Under the pieces are notes generated by a model, which made no database searches, had not been told where the DNA came from, and saw nothing but the letters and a program-made list of their open reading frames with translations. This document shows, piece after piece, positions 38,298 to 45,783 of a DNA stretch of 64,000 nt. The stretch is taken from NCBI RefSeq assembly GCF_001007995.1, contig NZ_CP011389.1:1640001-1704000 (forward strand), read 5' to 3'. How positions within the stretch are numbered: the stretch's first letter is position 1; each line of letters starts with the position of its first letter. This DNA comes from Deinococcus soli (ex Cha et al. 2016). Its GTDB lineage: Bacteria > Deinococcota > Deinococci > Deinococcales > Deinococcaceae. A program made the position numbers and the translations under genes.

Positions 38298-39008
38298 TCA
38301 GCGCGCGACCGGCACCGCTGAAACGAGGCGTTCCAGTATGCCCAGCAGGTCCGGGGGCGGGGTGGTGTGGACGTGTCGGACGTTCCACAGACCGCTGCGG
38401 ACTATTTCGTTGGTGGGGGAGTGACGGCCCAGCCAGTCACTGGAGGCTGGGTCGCCGTGCTGACTGAGAAGGCCAATGACGCCACGTTCGATCAGGGCGC
38501 GTTCGCTGTCCGGACCGGGTGGGTCGGGGATGGGCAGCAGGAGCACCTGCATGGCCCCGACCCGGCGGCTGACTTCCTCTTCCAGCGGGCGTTCCTGCGT
38601 GCGGCCTTCAGGCGTGCCGCGTGGGGTACCCCAGCTGGGGACCACGAAGTCCCCCCGGGCGATCAGTGCTTCGCCTACGTGGCGGCGCAGGATGGACGCG
38701 CGGTGATTGCCGCTGCCCGCGCGGCTGCCCCGGTGCTGCGCGAGTCGCGTCCAGAGGCTCGCGCGCGAGCCCCGGCTGACGGCGTGCGTGCCGACCCGCA
38801 CGACGCGCGGTCCGCTGCCCGTGACGGCGCGGTCCTCGCCGGGCTCGTACATGAAGTACACGCCGCGCGGCGGGCAGTGCTCGCGCCGCAGGTCACTCAG
38901 GAGCCGCATCCCGCCGTGCCGAAGGGCAAGGTCGTCCAGGAGGGCATAGACCCTCAGCAGATCAGCGATCTGGCTGGGCGGAGCATCAAGTGAAGAGGGA
39001 CACTGCAT
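38298..39008 (-). CDS. GIY-YIG-like nuclease domain protein
   Basis: A 236-residue protein whose core reads RGVYFMYEPGEDR...RVVRVGTHA...SLWTRLAQHRG, the variant GIY-YIG layout (GVY then V-R-V-G, then a conserved Arg on the next helix), followed by GNHRASILRRHVG. Such stand-alone proteins are thought to be nucleases, but no substrate is known. The only full-length start, ATG 39008, lies in the loop of a 14-bp hairpin just after tRNA-Ala; a downstream ATG at 38909 would remove the N-terminal helix. The open frame further upstream is the tRNA. Confidence 0.75.
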   Translation of the reverse strand: MQCPSSLDAPPSQIADLLRVYALLDDLALRHGGMRLLSDLRREHCPPRGVYFMYEPGEDRAVTGSGPRVVRVGTHAVSRGSRASLWTRLAQHRGSRAGSGNHRASILRRHVGEALIARGDFVVPSWGTPRGTPEGRTQERPLEEEVSRRVGAMQVLLLPIPDPPGPDSERALIERGVIGLLSQHGDPASSDWLGRHSPTNEIVRSGLWNVRHVHTTPPPDLLGILERLVSAVPVAR

Positions 39009-39027
39009 CGCTACAGTGTCCCTCTTC
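38992..39027. terminator. Perfect 14-bp hairpin over the 5' end of the GIY-YIG gene
   Basis: GAAGAGGGACACTG pairs with its exact complement around an 8-nt loop. On the plus strand it is followed by GTTTT, giving a good intrinsic terminator there. On the minus strand it starts 6 nt after the tRNA-Ala 3' end and its loop contains the ATG of the GIY-YIG gene. Confidence 0.75.
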
Positions 39028-39033
39028 GTTTTC

Positions 39034-39109
<76 letters not shown>

Positions 39110-39130
39110 TGAGTGCCTCAGGGCTCAGGG

Positions 39131-39159
39131 AATGTATCACCCCGTGCGGCGCGTGTCCA
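39131..39159 (-). promoter_or_regulatory. tRNA-Ala promoter
   Basis: Minus strand TGGACA (39154-39159), 17-bp spacer, TACATT (39131-39136), about 22 nt upstream of the tRNA 5' end. Confidence 0.6.
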
Positions 39160-39219
39160 GTGGGGGCGTGTGTGGGGCCGGTCCTGCGCGGTGGGGGTCG
39201 TCCGCGCTACGCTGTGGGG

Positions 39220-40452
39220 ATGTCGGACGCACTGCTTACGCTGGAAATTGAGAAACTTGTAGCCGGGGGGCTGGGGCTGGCCCGGGACGAGTCCGGCGTG
39301 GTGCTGGTCCGGGGGGCGCTGCCGGGTGAGCAGGTCACGGCGCGGGTGCGCAGCGGGAAGGGCGTGCGCCAGGGCGTGACGGTGGATGTGCTGCGCCGCA
39401 GCCCGGACCGTGTGGACGGCCCGGACCTGCCCACGGCGGATCTGGCGCACGCGAGTTACGAGGCGCAATTGGGCTTCAAGCGGGCGTTCGTGGAGGAGGC
39501 CCTGAGCCGCATCGCGAAGGTGCGGCATGGGGTGGCGGCGACGGTGCCCAGCCCGCAGGAGTGGGGCTACCGGAACACCGCGCAGTACCTCGTGACCCCG
39601 CAGGGTCTGGCGTACCGCGAGCGGCGCGGCAGCGACCCGCTGGTGGTGCGCGCAGACCCGCTGGTGATGCCGGAGATTCAGGCGGTGCTGGACCGCATCG
39701 ATCCCGAGCGGCTGGACCCGGCGACCGAGGTGGCGTTCCGTGCCAGTCGCCTGACGGGCGAGGTGGTGGCGGCGGTGATCGGCGCGGGGGAACCGAAGGC
39801 GTTCCTGCGTGCCAGTGATCACCTGATGGAGGCCGGGGTGGTGGGCGTGAGCCTGGCGCAGCCGGCGGGTCGGCGGTTCAGTGCGGGCGTGCGCCTGATC
39901 GCGGGTGAGGGGGAGATCACCGAGCAGTTCGGGGAGGTGCAGGTGCGGGTGTCCGCGACGGGTTTCGCGCAGGTGAACCCGGAGGCGGCGGGTCTCGCGT
40001 ACCGCCGGGCGACGCAGCTGGCCGGTGAGGGCGAGCACGCGGTGGACCTGTACGGCGGGGCGGGCGCGATCGGTCGTCACCTTGCGAAGCACTTCCGGCG
40101 GGTGACGGTGCTGGATTCGTCGGCGGAGGCGCTGGCGCGTGGGCGGCAGGACGTGGCGAACACCGGCGAGGGGAACGTGACGTTCCGCAACGGGGACGCG
40201 GCGCGCTTCAGCGAGCTGGGCACGGACGTGATCGTGGTGGACCCGCCGCGCGCGGGGCTGGAGGAGGCGGCGCGGGATCACATTCACGCGAGTACCGCCG
40301 ACCGGCTGGTGTACGTGTCGTGCGATCCGGCGACGTGGGCGCGGGACGTGGGGGATCTGGTGCGGCGCGGCTGGAAGCTGGGTGAGGTGGTCCCGCATGA
40401 CTTCTACCCGCAGACGAGTCACGTGGAGATCGTGAGTGTCCTGAACCGCTGA
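39220..40452 (+). CDS. 23S rRNA (uracil-5)-methyltransferase family protein (RlmD/RlmC-like)
   Basis: A 410-residue class I SAM methyltransferase of the RumA/TrmA group: an N-terminal TRAM/OB domain ([15 protein letters not shown] to about 60), a central domain, and a catalytic domain with [11 protein letters not shown] (SAM), [10 protein letters not shown], the nucleophile Cys368 in [12 protein letters not shown] and the C-terminal [10 protein letters not shown] containing the general base Glu. The iron-sulfur cysteines that RlmD carries just before its SYEAQL-type segment are absent ([21 protein letters not shown]). TACGCT precedes ATG 39220 at leaderless spacing. The modified position is uncertain. 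Confidence 0.88.
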   Translation: MSDALLTLEIEKLVAGGLGLARDESGVVLVRGALPGEQVTARVRSGKGVRQGVTVDVLRRSPDRVDGPDLPTADLAHASYEAQLGFKRAFVEEALSRIAKVRHGVAATVPSPQEWGYRNTAQYLVTPQGLAYRERRGSDPLVVRADPLVMPEIQAVLDRIDPERLDPATEVAFRASRLTGEVVAAVIGAGEPKAFLRASDHLMEAGVVGVSLAQPAGRRFSAGVRLIAGEGEITEQFGEVQVRVSATGFAQVNPEAAGLAYRRATQLAGEGEHAVDLYGGAGAIGRHLAKHFRRVTVLDSSAEALARGRQDVANTGEGNVTFRNGDAARFSELGTDVIVVDPPRAGLEEAARDHIHASTADRLVYVSCDPATWARDVGDLVRRGWKLGEVVPHDFYPQTSHVEIVSVLNR

Positions 40453-40573
40453 CGCGCCCGTCCCTGCTCGCCCTGCCCGGCCGCTCCAGTGGCCTGGGTG
40501 GGGCGACCTTCATGAAGCCCTCCATGAGCGGACGCTGACTCAGGCGTCGCCTTCAGGCGCTAGGCTGCCGCGC

Positions 40574-40999
40574 GTGAAGGCGCTTCCCCTGCTGCTGTGT
40601 TCCGTCCTGCTGTGCGGCTGTCAGGACCGTGAGGCCCGCGCCGAGAACGCGGCGCTTCAGGCGCGCGTGACCGAGCTGGAGGCGCAGGTCAGGGCCATGC
40701 AGGGCGAGCAGGAGACGGCCCTGCCGCCGGACGCGCAGAGCGTCACGGTGCGCGCGGCGGGGCAGAACTGCGCGAACGCCCTGACCCGCACGCTGGAGGT
40801 CTTCCGGGAGGACAGCCTGGATGACCGCTACCCGTCCGCGGCGCAGACGCAGCTTCCGGCGGAGTGCGTGGACCTGCGGGTGAACTGGGTGGTGCGCAGC
40901 GAGCGGGCGTACACGTTCACGGTGACGGACGGCGCGGGGCGTGAGCTGGCCCGCCAGAGCGGCGGGGCGCCTGCTACAACCTCGGCCAGCGGAGGCTGA
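40574..40999 (+). CDS. Predicted lipoprotein with short coiled coil
   Basis: A 141-residue precursor with a lipoprotein signal (lipobox LLCGC, lipidated Cys at residue 16), then a short heptad helix (NAALQARVTELEAQVRAMQG, about 24-43), and a beta-rich C-terminal domain with two Cys (NCANAL, ECVDLR). Exposed at the outer face of the membrane; function unknown. The GTG at 40574 lies 7 nt after TAGGCT, a leaderless start. The last 26 bp overlap the 3' end of the convergent gene at 40974-41519. Confidence 0.78.
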   Translation: MKALPLLLCSVLLCGCQDREARAENAALQARVTELEAQVRAMQGEQETALPPDAQSVTVRAAGQNCANALTRTLEVFREDSLDDRYPSAAQTQLPAECVDLRVNWVVRSERAYTFTVTDGAGRELARQSGGAPATTSASGG

Positions 41000-41519
41000 G
41001 ACCTGCGACCGGATCATTGCCGGTCTCCCCTTCCCGCAGGATCACGAAGGTACTCACGCGGGGCCCGGTGAAGCCGATGATCAGCGCCCAGACGGTCGTC
41101 GGGTCGCGCTGGAAGGTGGCGCTGCGGACGTAGAACGTCTCGCCGTCCTGGGTCAGGGTGCGTTCGCCGACCTGCTGCCGCTGCGCGCCGAAGGTCTGCA
41201 CACCCGCCTCGCGGTACGCGCGGAAGTCCGCCAGGGTGCCCCACTGCGCGCGGACCTCGGGCGTGAAGGCCTGCCACAGGGCGTCGAGTTTCACGGCGTA
41301 GAAGTCCGCCAGCAGGGCGCGGCCACGGGTCAGGGCGGCCTGCTCGGCGGCGGCCTGCGTGGTCGGCCCGGCGGGGCGGGCCTGCGCTACGGAGTTCCGT
41401 GCCACAGGGGTCTGTGTCACCCCGGTCTGCGCCGCAGCGGTCGGCGTGGCGAGCAGGCAGAGGCTCAGGCCGACTCCCCGGCCCACGGTACGGCACACGT
41501 TCCGGATGCTGGCGTCCAT
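40974..41519 (-). CDS. Secreted hypothetical protein (DUF4019-like size and pattern)
   Basis: A 181-residue precursor: signal peptide (about 1-30, ending TAAAQT), an Ala/Gln/Pro linker, then a compact domain of about 120 residues (LADFYAVKLDALWQAFTPEVRAQWG, then VGERTLTQDGETFYVRSATFQ). The alternation of a helical pair with a beta meander resembles small SnoaL/DUF4019-like periplasmic domains, but I cannot assign it. ATG 41519 follows TACGCT by 5 nt. Confidence 0.72.
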   Translation of the reverse strand: MDASIRNVCRTVGRGVGLSLCLLATPTAAAQTGVTQTPVARNSVAQARPAGPTTQAAAEQAALTRGRALLADFYAVKLDALWQAFTPEVRAQWGTLADFRAYREAGVQTFGAQRQQVGERTLTQDGETFYVRSATFQRDPTTVWALIIGFTGPRVSTFVILREGETGNDPVAGLSLRWPRL

Positions 41520-41553
41520 GAGCCAGCGTACGCCCACCACGTCGGGGGCGCTG

Positions 41554-42375
41554 TCAGCGGGCGGACAGTTCCGGCAGCGCCTCGATCACAGCGGCCACGC
41601 CGTCCTCATCGTTGCTGGCTGCGACCTCGTCGGCGGCGCTCCGTGCGTCGGGGTGGGCGTGCGCCACCGCCACGCCACGCCCGGCCCAGGCGAGCATCTC
41701 AGCGTCGTTGGGCGCGTCCCCGAAGGCCAGAACCTCCCCCTGCTGGATGCCCAGGTGGGCGCACAGGCGCGACAGGCCCCAGGCCTTGCTGACGCCCGCC
41801 GCGAGCACCTCAATGAACGGCGCGCCGCTGTGCGTGACCGCCACGCCGGGCAGGTCCAGCGCGCGGGCCTCGCGCAGCAGCTCGTCGGGACCCAGGGTGG
41901 GGTGGCGGACGATCAGTTTCAGGCTGGGCGCGGCCAACACGTCCGCCAGAGGCAGGGCCTGCATCTCGTGCGGCCAGCGCTTGTGATCCTCGAAGTGCGC
42001 CAGCTCGGCGTACCCGGCCTGCGCGGCGAACACCTCGCCCCGCTCACGGACCGACACGAACAGCAGACCCCCGATCCGCTCGGTCAGGGCCGCCGCGACC
42101 GCCCGCTGGGCGAATGGCTCCACGTGCGCCTCGAACAGCGTCTCCCCGGTCCCCAGGTGCACGCCGTGCGCGCCGTTCCCGCACAGCGCCCAGCCGGTGA
42201 AGCCCGCCTGCGCCGCGATCAAGCCCAGACCACGCGGCTGCCGCGCCGTGACCGGCACCACCTCAATCCCCGCCGCGCGGGCGGCGTCCAGCGCCGCGCG
42301 GGTGCGGGCACTCACCTGCAGGTCCGAGTCCAGCAGCGTGCCGTCCAAGTCGGTGGCGATCAGGCGGGTCCTCAA
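41554..42375 (-). CDS. HAD superfamily hydrolase, Cof type
   Basis: A 273-residue HAD IIB phosphatase. Motif I is [10 protein letters not shown] (nucleophile Asp9, acid Asp11), motif II is in VVPVTAR, motif III Lys follows in the cap-proximal helix (SKAWGLS), and motif IV is [11 protein letters not shown]. Cof-type enzymes dephosphorylate sugar phosphates, PLP or flavin precursors; the substrate is not predictable. The TTG start at 42375 overlaps the acpS stop (TTGA), so it is the second gene of an acpS unit. Confidence 0.92.
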   Translation of the reverse strand: MRTRLIATDLDGTLLDSDLQVSARTRAALDAARAAGIEVVPVTARQPRGLGLIAAQAGFTGWALCGNGAHGVHLGTGETLFEAHVEPFAQRAVAAALTERIGGLLFVSVRERGEVFAAQAGYAELAHFEDHKRWPHEMQALPLADVLAAPSLKLIVRHPTLGPDELLREARALDLPGVAVTHSGAPFIEVLAAGVSKAWGLSRLCAHLGIQQGEVLAFGDAPNDAEMLAWAGRGVAVAHAHPDARSAADEVAASNDEDGVAAVIEALPELSAR

Positions 42376-42755
42376 CGCGCCTCCAGGATCACGACCGCCG
42401 ACGCGTGTTCCTTGGTGTGGGTGAGGGTCAGGTGCGCCACCCAGCCGCGCTCGGCCAGTTCAGCGGCGATGTCGGGCGCGAAGCCCAGCACGGGGGGCGC
42501 GAACGGGAAAGGGCCGCCCGGGGTGCGGTCGCGCTGCACCCACACGTCTCGCCAGCCGTGCGGGCGCGGCCAGACCTTCTGGAAGGCCTCCTTCGCGGCG
42601 AAGCGCGCGGCGAGGCTGGGAGCGGGATCCTGCAGGCGCGCGCAGTACTCGAGTTCGGTGGGCGCGAAGAGTTTCTCGGCGCGTTTCCCTTCGCGTTCGA
42701 GCATGCGCCGGATGCGGCTGATCTCGATCAGGTCATGCCCCACGGCGACGATCAT
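42372..42755 (-). CDS. acpS: Holo-[acyl-carrier-protein] synthase
   Basis: A 127-residue AcpS that transfers 4'-phosphopantetheine from CoA to apo-ACP for fatty acid synthesis. Signatures: [13 protein letters not shown] (Mg-binding Asp), [15 protein letters not shown] (catalytic Glu and Lys) and [17 protein letters not shown] near the C terminus. ATG 42755 lies 7 nt after TATGCT, so it is preferred over the in-frame start at 42767. It drives a short unit with the HAD gene. Confidence 0.95.
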   Translation of the reverse strand: MIVAVGHDLIEISRIRRMLEREGKRAEKLFAPTELEYCARLQDPAPSLAARFAAKEAFQKVWPRPHGWRDVWVQRDRTPGGPFPFAPPVLGFAPDIAAELAERGWVAHLTLTHTKEHASAVVILEAR

Positions 42756-42805
42756 GAGGGTCAGCATAGCGGCTGGCCCGGCCCGCGCCCCCTATCCTGG
42801 GGCGC

Positions 42806-43531
42806 ATGCCCGCCGCCGAGCCGCTGTTCCCGGATCTCCGCCTGCCGACCATCGCGGGGGCGCTGCGGGAGGCGCGGCCGCTGTGGGAGGCGCTGGGCGT
42901 GGCGCGCGTGCGGGTGTTCGGGTCAGTGGCGCGCGGCGAGGCGGGCCCCGAGAGTGACATCGACGTGCTGATCGACTTCGGGCCCGGTCCGGCGCGGGGC
43001 CTGCTGGACCTGATGCGGGTGCGGGACCTGTTCGAGGACCTCCTGAAGCGCCGCGTGGACGTCATGACGCCCGGCGCACTGCGGCCGCCGCTGCGCGGGG
43101 AGATCCTCGCGGACGCGGTGGACGTCCTGGCAGTGCCGGACCCCGCGCCACGCTCGCACCGCCCGAAACGGTGGCGCTGGCGGGTGTTCGACCTGCTGGC
43201 GGCCATTGACCGGATCGCGGCGTTCACGGACGGACACTCCCTGACCACCTTCGAGCGGGACGAAGTGGTCCGGGACGCCGTGCTGCACAATCTGGCGCGG
43301 CTGGGCGAGACGACGAAGTTCATCCCGCAGAGCGTGCAAGACCGGCATCCGGAGGTGCCGTGGGTGCTGCTGCGCGACATCCGGAACACGGTCGCGCACG
43401 ACTACTTCGGGATCGAGGCAGGCCTGATCTGGCACACGGCGTGCGTGGACCTCCCGGCGCTGCGGCCCGCGCTGCAGACTCTGGCGGACGGACCGCGGGA
43501 GGCCGGTGGGTCACTGCCAGGGCAGCGCTGA
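42806..43531 (+). CDS. Fused MNT nucleotidyltransferase-HEPN protein (MntA-HepT-like)
   Basis: One 241-residue chain holds both halves of a type VII toxin-antitoxin pair. Residues about 15-115 are a minimal nucleotidyltransferase (MntA-like antitoxin) with Gly39-Ser40-x-ARGE and Ser50-Asp51-Ile-Asp53. Residues about 125-235 are a HEPN/DUF86 domain (HepT-like) with the RNase motif Arg193-x4-His198-Asp-Tyr200 in RNTVAHDY. In the two-gene systems MntA adds AMP to the HepT tyrosine to silence it; here both are tethered by a short basic linker (HRPKRWRWR). TATCCT lies about 7 nt before the ATG. Confidence 0.87.
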   Translation: MPAAEPLFPDLRLPTIAGALREARPLWEALGVARVRVFGSVARGEAGPESDIDVLIDFGPGPARGLLDLMRVRDLFEDLLKRRVDVMTPGALRPPLRGEILADAVDVLAVPDPAPRSHRPKRWRWRVFDLLAAIDRIAAFTDGHSLTTFERDEVVRDAVLHNLARLGETTKFIPQSVQDRHPEVPWVLLRDIRNTVAHDYFGIEAGLIWHTACVDLPALRPALQTLADGPREAGGSLPGQR

Positions 43532-44479
43532 GCGGGCCGCCCAGTAGTCGGCCGGAGGGGAATTGAGGTCATGCAGCGCGTCTGCTGGGAGGGTCAGGCG
43601 CAGCGCGGCGAGGTTCTGCGCCAGTTGCATGGTGGTGCTCGCCCCGCTGAGCACCACGTCCGCCCAGGGCTGCGCGAGGACCGCCGCCAGGGCGATGGCG
43701 TCCGGCGTGACGCCGTGCTCGTGGGCCAGCCGGGCCACTGGCGCGGGCACGTCCCCCCGACCGGTCAGTCCATGGGCGGTCAGGCGGCCGTTCGCCACGC
43801 CCTCCTTCACCACGACCGTCCAGCCCGCCGCGTGCGCCTCGGCCAGCGCCGGGCCCGCCGAGGACTCCAGCACGTTCCAGGTGGCCTGCACCACGCTGAA
43901 GGGGTTCACGCCCTCCACCTGCGCCGCCAGCGCGCGGCGCAGCGTGTCGGCCTGCGCGGGCCCACTCGTGGACAGGCCCACCCGCACGCCCGACGCGACC
44001 AGTTCCGCCAGTCGACCCAGCACCCCCCGGTTCTCCAGCACACCGGAGTCCAGCGTCGCCGAGTGGATCAGGTACACGTCCGGCGTGCGCCCCAGCGCCG
44101 CCAGGGTTTCCGGCCACTGCCGCGTCAGGGTGGGCAGGTCGTGGGTCTTCACCTCGTGCGTCGGCGCGTCCGGGCGCCAGTCCGCGACGTACGTGTACCC
44201 CCACTTGCTGCCCACCCGCGCGCCCGACCCCGGCCCGAGCCCGCGCGCGGCCAGCCAGCCACCCAGGAACGCCTCGCCCAGCCCGTAACTGCGCGCCGTG
44301 TCGAGGTACCGCACGCCCGCCGCCCACGCGGCGTCCAGCACCGCCCACGCCTGCGCGCGCAGGCCCTCCACACTGCGGTCCGCGAGGTCCGCGCCGTGCC
44401 CGAGATTGATGTACCCGGGGCGGCCCAGCGCCGCCAGTCCCAGCCCCAGTCGGGGTGACTCAACAGGAAGGAAGGTCAT
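43511..44479 (-). CDS. Aldo/keto reductase
   Basis: A 322-residue TIM-barrel oxidoreductase, NADPH-dependent in most relatives. Visible: GLGLAALGRPGYINLG at the N terminus, YLDTARSYGLGEAFLG (catalytic Asp and Tyr), a Lys in RVGSKWG, DVYLIHSA (the His motif) and the C-terminal SGASTTMQLAQNL cofactor-binding segment. Substrate unknown. Its last 21 bp overlap the MNT-HEPN gene. ATG 44479 overlaps the stop of the upstream nucleotidyltransferase (ATGA), so the two are coupled; TTG/GTG starts further upstream are not needed. Confidence 0.9.
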   Translation of the reverse strand: MTFLPVESPRLGLGLAALGRPGYINLGHGADLADRSVEGLRAQAWAVLDAAWAAGVRYLDTARSYGLGEAFLGGWLAARGLGPGSGARVGSKWGYTYVADWRPDAPTHEVKTHDLPTLTRQWPETLAALGRTPDVYLIHSATLDSGVLENRGVLGRLAELVASGVRVGLSTSGPAQADTLRRALAAQVEGVNPFSVVQATWNVLESSAGPALAEAHAAGWTVVVKEGVANGRLTAHGLTGRGDVPAPVARLAHEHGVTPDAIALAAVLAQPWADVVLSGASTTMQLAQNLAALRLTLPADALHDLNSPPADYWAARSALPWQ

Positions 44480-45261
44480 GGCCCCAGTCTGCCGCGCCGC
44501 AGCTCCTGCGCCAGCCGGTCGTCCAGTGCGAGCCCCAACCCCGCTGCCAGGTCCAGCGTCCAGCCGACTGCCGCCGCGTACCGGCGTTCCAGCTCGTCCA
44601 GCGGGCCGGTCAGCGCCGCGAAGCGCGCCAGGGCTGCCGGGCTGAGTTCCTGCTCCGCGCAGCGGGTCGCGTTGCCCCAGTGCCCGGTCGCGCCCTCGTG
44701 CAGCCGTGCCAGTCGCAGCAGGCCACCCTTGACCCACCACAGCGTCTCGTGGGCACGCAGCCGCTCGCCGCGCGCCAGGACGTTCAGGCCCAGCACCAGC
44801 CAGTTCACGCTGCGCTCCAGGGTGGGCTGCGCCTCGGCGGCCGGGTCGGGCGACCGTCCGGCCAGCGCGAGCAGGTGCCGCGTCAGCTGCCCGTCCTCGT
44901 CCCGGACGCACATGGCCTCCGGGCGGACGTGTTGCGGCGTCCACGTCTCGACCTCAGGCAAGCGGGAGGCAGGGGCGACGTGCAGTTCCACGCGGCGCAG
45001 GCCGGGCAGCACCGCGACCGCCCCGCCGAACTCGGTCGTCAGCACCAGCAGGGGCGCGAGGTGCCCGCGCAGCCAGTCGGCGGCGTCCACGGCCGCGCCG
45101 GGCCTCAGGAACGCCCAGTACTTCAGGTCGCTGAACCGGTCGGCGTAGCCCTGCGGCACGCTGCCGTACGCCACAACGTGCGAGAAGCGCGCGTCGGCCC
45201 GCAGCGCGGCGCGCAGCCGGTCGTCCAACCGCCGAAGTTCACCCAGGGCACCCTCGGTCAT
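44476..45261 (-). CDS. Nucleotidyltransferase fold protein (lincosamide nucleotidyltransferase-like, active site altered)
   Basis: A 261-residue protein with an N-terminal Pol-beta nucleotidyltransferase domain (AYGSVPQGYADRFSD, Gly33-Ser34) and a C-terminal helical domain (RSVNWLVLGLNVLARGERLRAHETLWW) like that of Lnu/ANT antibiotic-modifying enzymes. The motif after SD normally offers a second carboxylate (SDxD/E), but here it is Ser44-Asp-Leu-Lys47. This may reduce or change catalysis, so an antibiotic-resistance role should not be assumed. ATG 45261 follows CACGCT by 7 nt. It overlaps the AKR gene. Confidence 0.75.
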   Translation of the reverse strand: MTEGALGELRRLDDRLRAALRADARFSHVVAYGSVPQGYADRFSDLKYWAFLRPGAAVDAADWLRGHLAPLLVLTTEFGGAVAVLPGLRRVELHVAPASRLPEVETWTPQHVRPEAMCVRDEDGQLTRHLLALAGRSPDPAAEAQPTLERSVNWLVLGLNVLARGERLRAHETLWWVKGGLLRLARLHEGATGHWGNATRCAEQELSPAALARFAALTGPLDELERRYAAAVGWTLDLAAGLGLALDDRLAQELRRGRLGP

Positions 45262-45310
45262 GCGTTCCAGCGTGCCACGCGCCACACCGCCTGCCCAGCG
45301 GGGATGCCCG

Positions 45311-45691
45311 TCAGGGGATGATCGCCTCGGCCTCGATTTCCACGAGGTGCAGTGGGTCGATCAGCGCGGCGACCTGCACCATGGTCGTCGCGGGGCGGAT
45401 CTCGCCGAAGACCTCGCCGTGCGCGAGGCCGATCTCCTCCCACTGGCGGATGTCCGTCACGTAGATGCGGGTGCGGACGACATCCTCCAGGCGCGCTCCG
45501 GCGGTCTCCAGGGCGCGGCGGATGATGCCGAGGACCGCGCGGGTCTGCTCGGCGGGGTCGCCCTCGCCGACGACCTCGCCGTTCACGGTGGCGGTCGTGC
45601 CGCTGACGTGCACGGCACTCCCGACCCTGACGGCGCGGGCGTATCCGATCTTTGCTTCCCAGGGGCTGCCGCTGCTGATGTTCTGCCGCAT
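45311..45691 (-). CDS. RidA family protein (YjgF/YER057c/UK114)
   Basis: A 126-residue member of the RidA family, trimeric enamine/imine deaminases that clear reactive PLP-enzyme by-products. Visible: RAVRVGSAVHVSGTT, AEQTRAVLGIIRRALETAGA, the Arg of VRTRIYVTD that anchors the substrate carboxylate, and a C-terminal PLHLVEIEAEAI. The Arg is retained, suggesting an active deaminase subgroup, though the archetypal RidA signature is not exact. ATG 45691 follows TACCCT by 5 nt. Confidence 0.92.
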   Translation of the reverse strand: MRQNISSGSPWEAKIGYARAVRVGSAVHVSGTTATVNGEVVGEGDPAEQTRAVLGIIRRALETAGARLEDVVRTRIYVTDIRQWEEIGLAHGEVFGEIRPATTMVQVAALIDPLHLVEIEAEAIIP

Positions 45692-45783
45692 GCCCCAGGG
45701 TAGGGGCGGTCCCGGCGCGGCGCAGGGGATCTCGTCTGCACGGGCACTGTCACCCCGCGCGGCACACTCGCAGGCCAGGGCTG

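Noticed and set aside
39118..40422. Minus-strand frame of 434 codons opposite the rRNA methyltransferase
   Set aside because: Arg/His/Pro-rich nonsense typical of antisense frames; the plus strand has clear catalytic motifs.
43511..44944. A longer version of the aldo/keto reductase (477 codons)
   Set aside because: The extra N-terminal part is a frame shadow of the nucleotidyltransferase gene; ATG 44479 begins the conserved barrel.
44476..45261. Functional lincosamide resistance gene
   Set aside because: The catalytic SDxD/E motif is altered to SDLK and chromosomal context is ordinary, so a resistance label is not supported.
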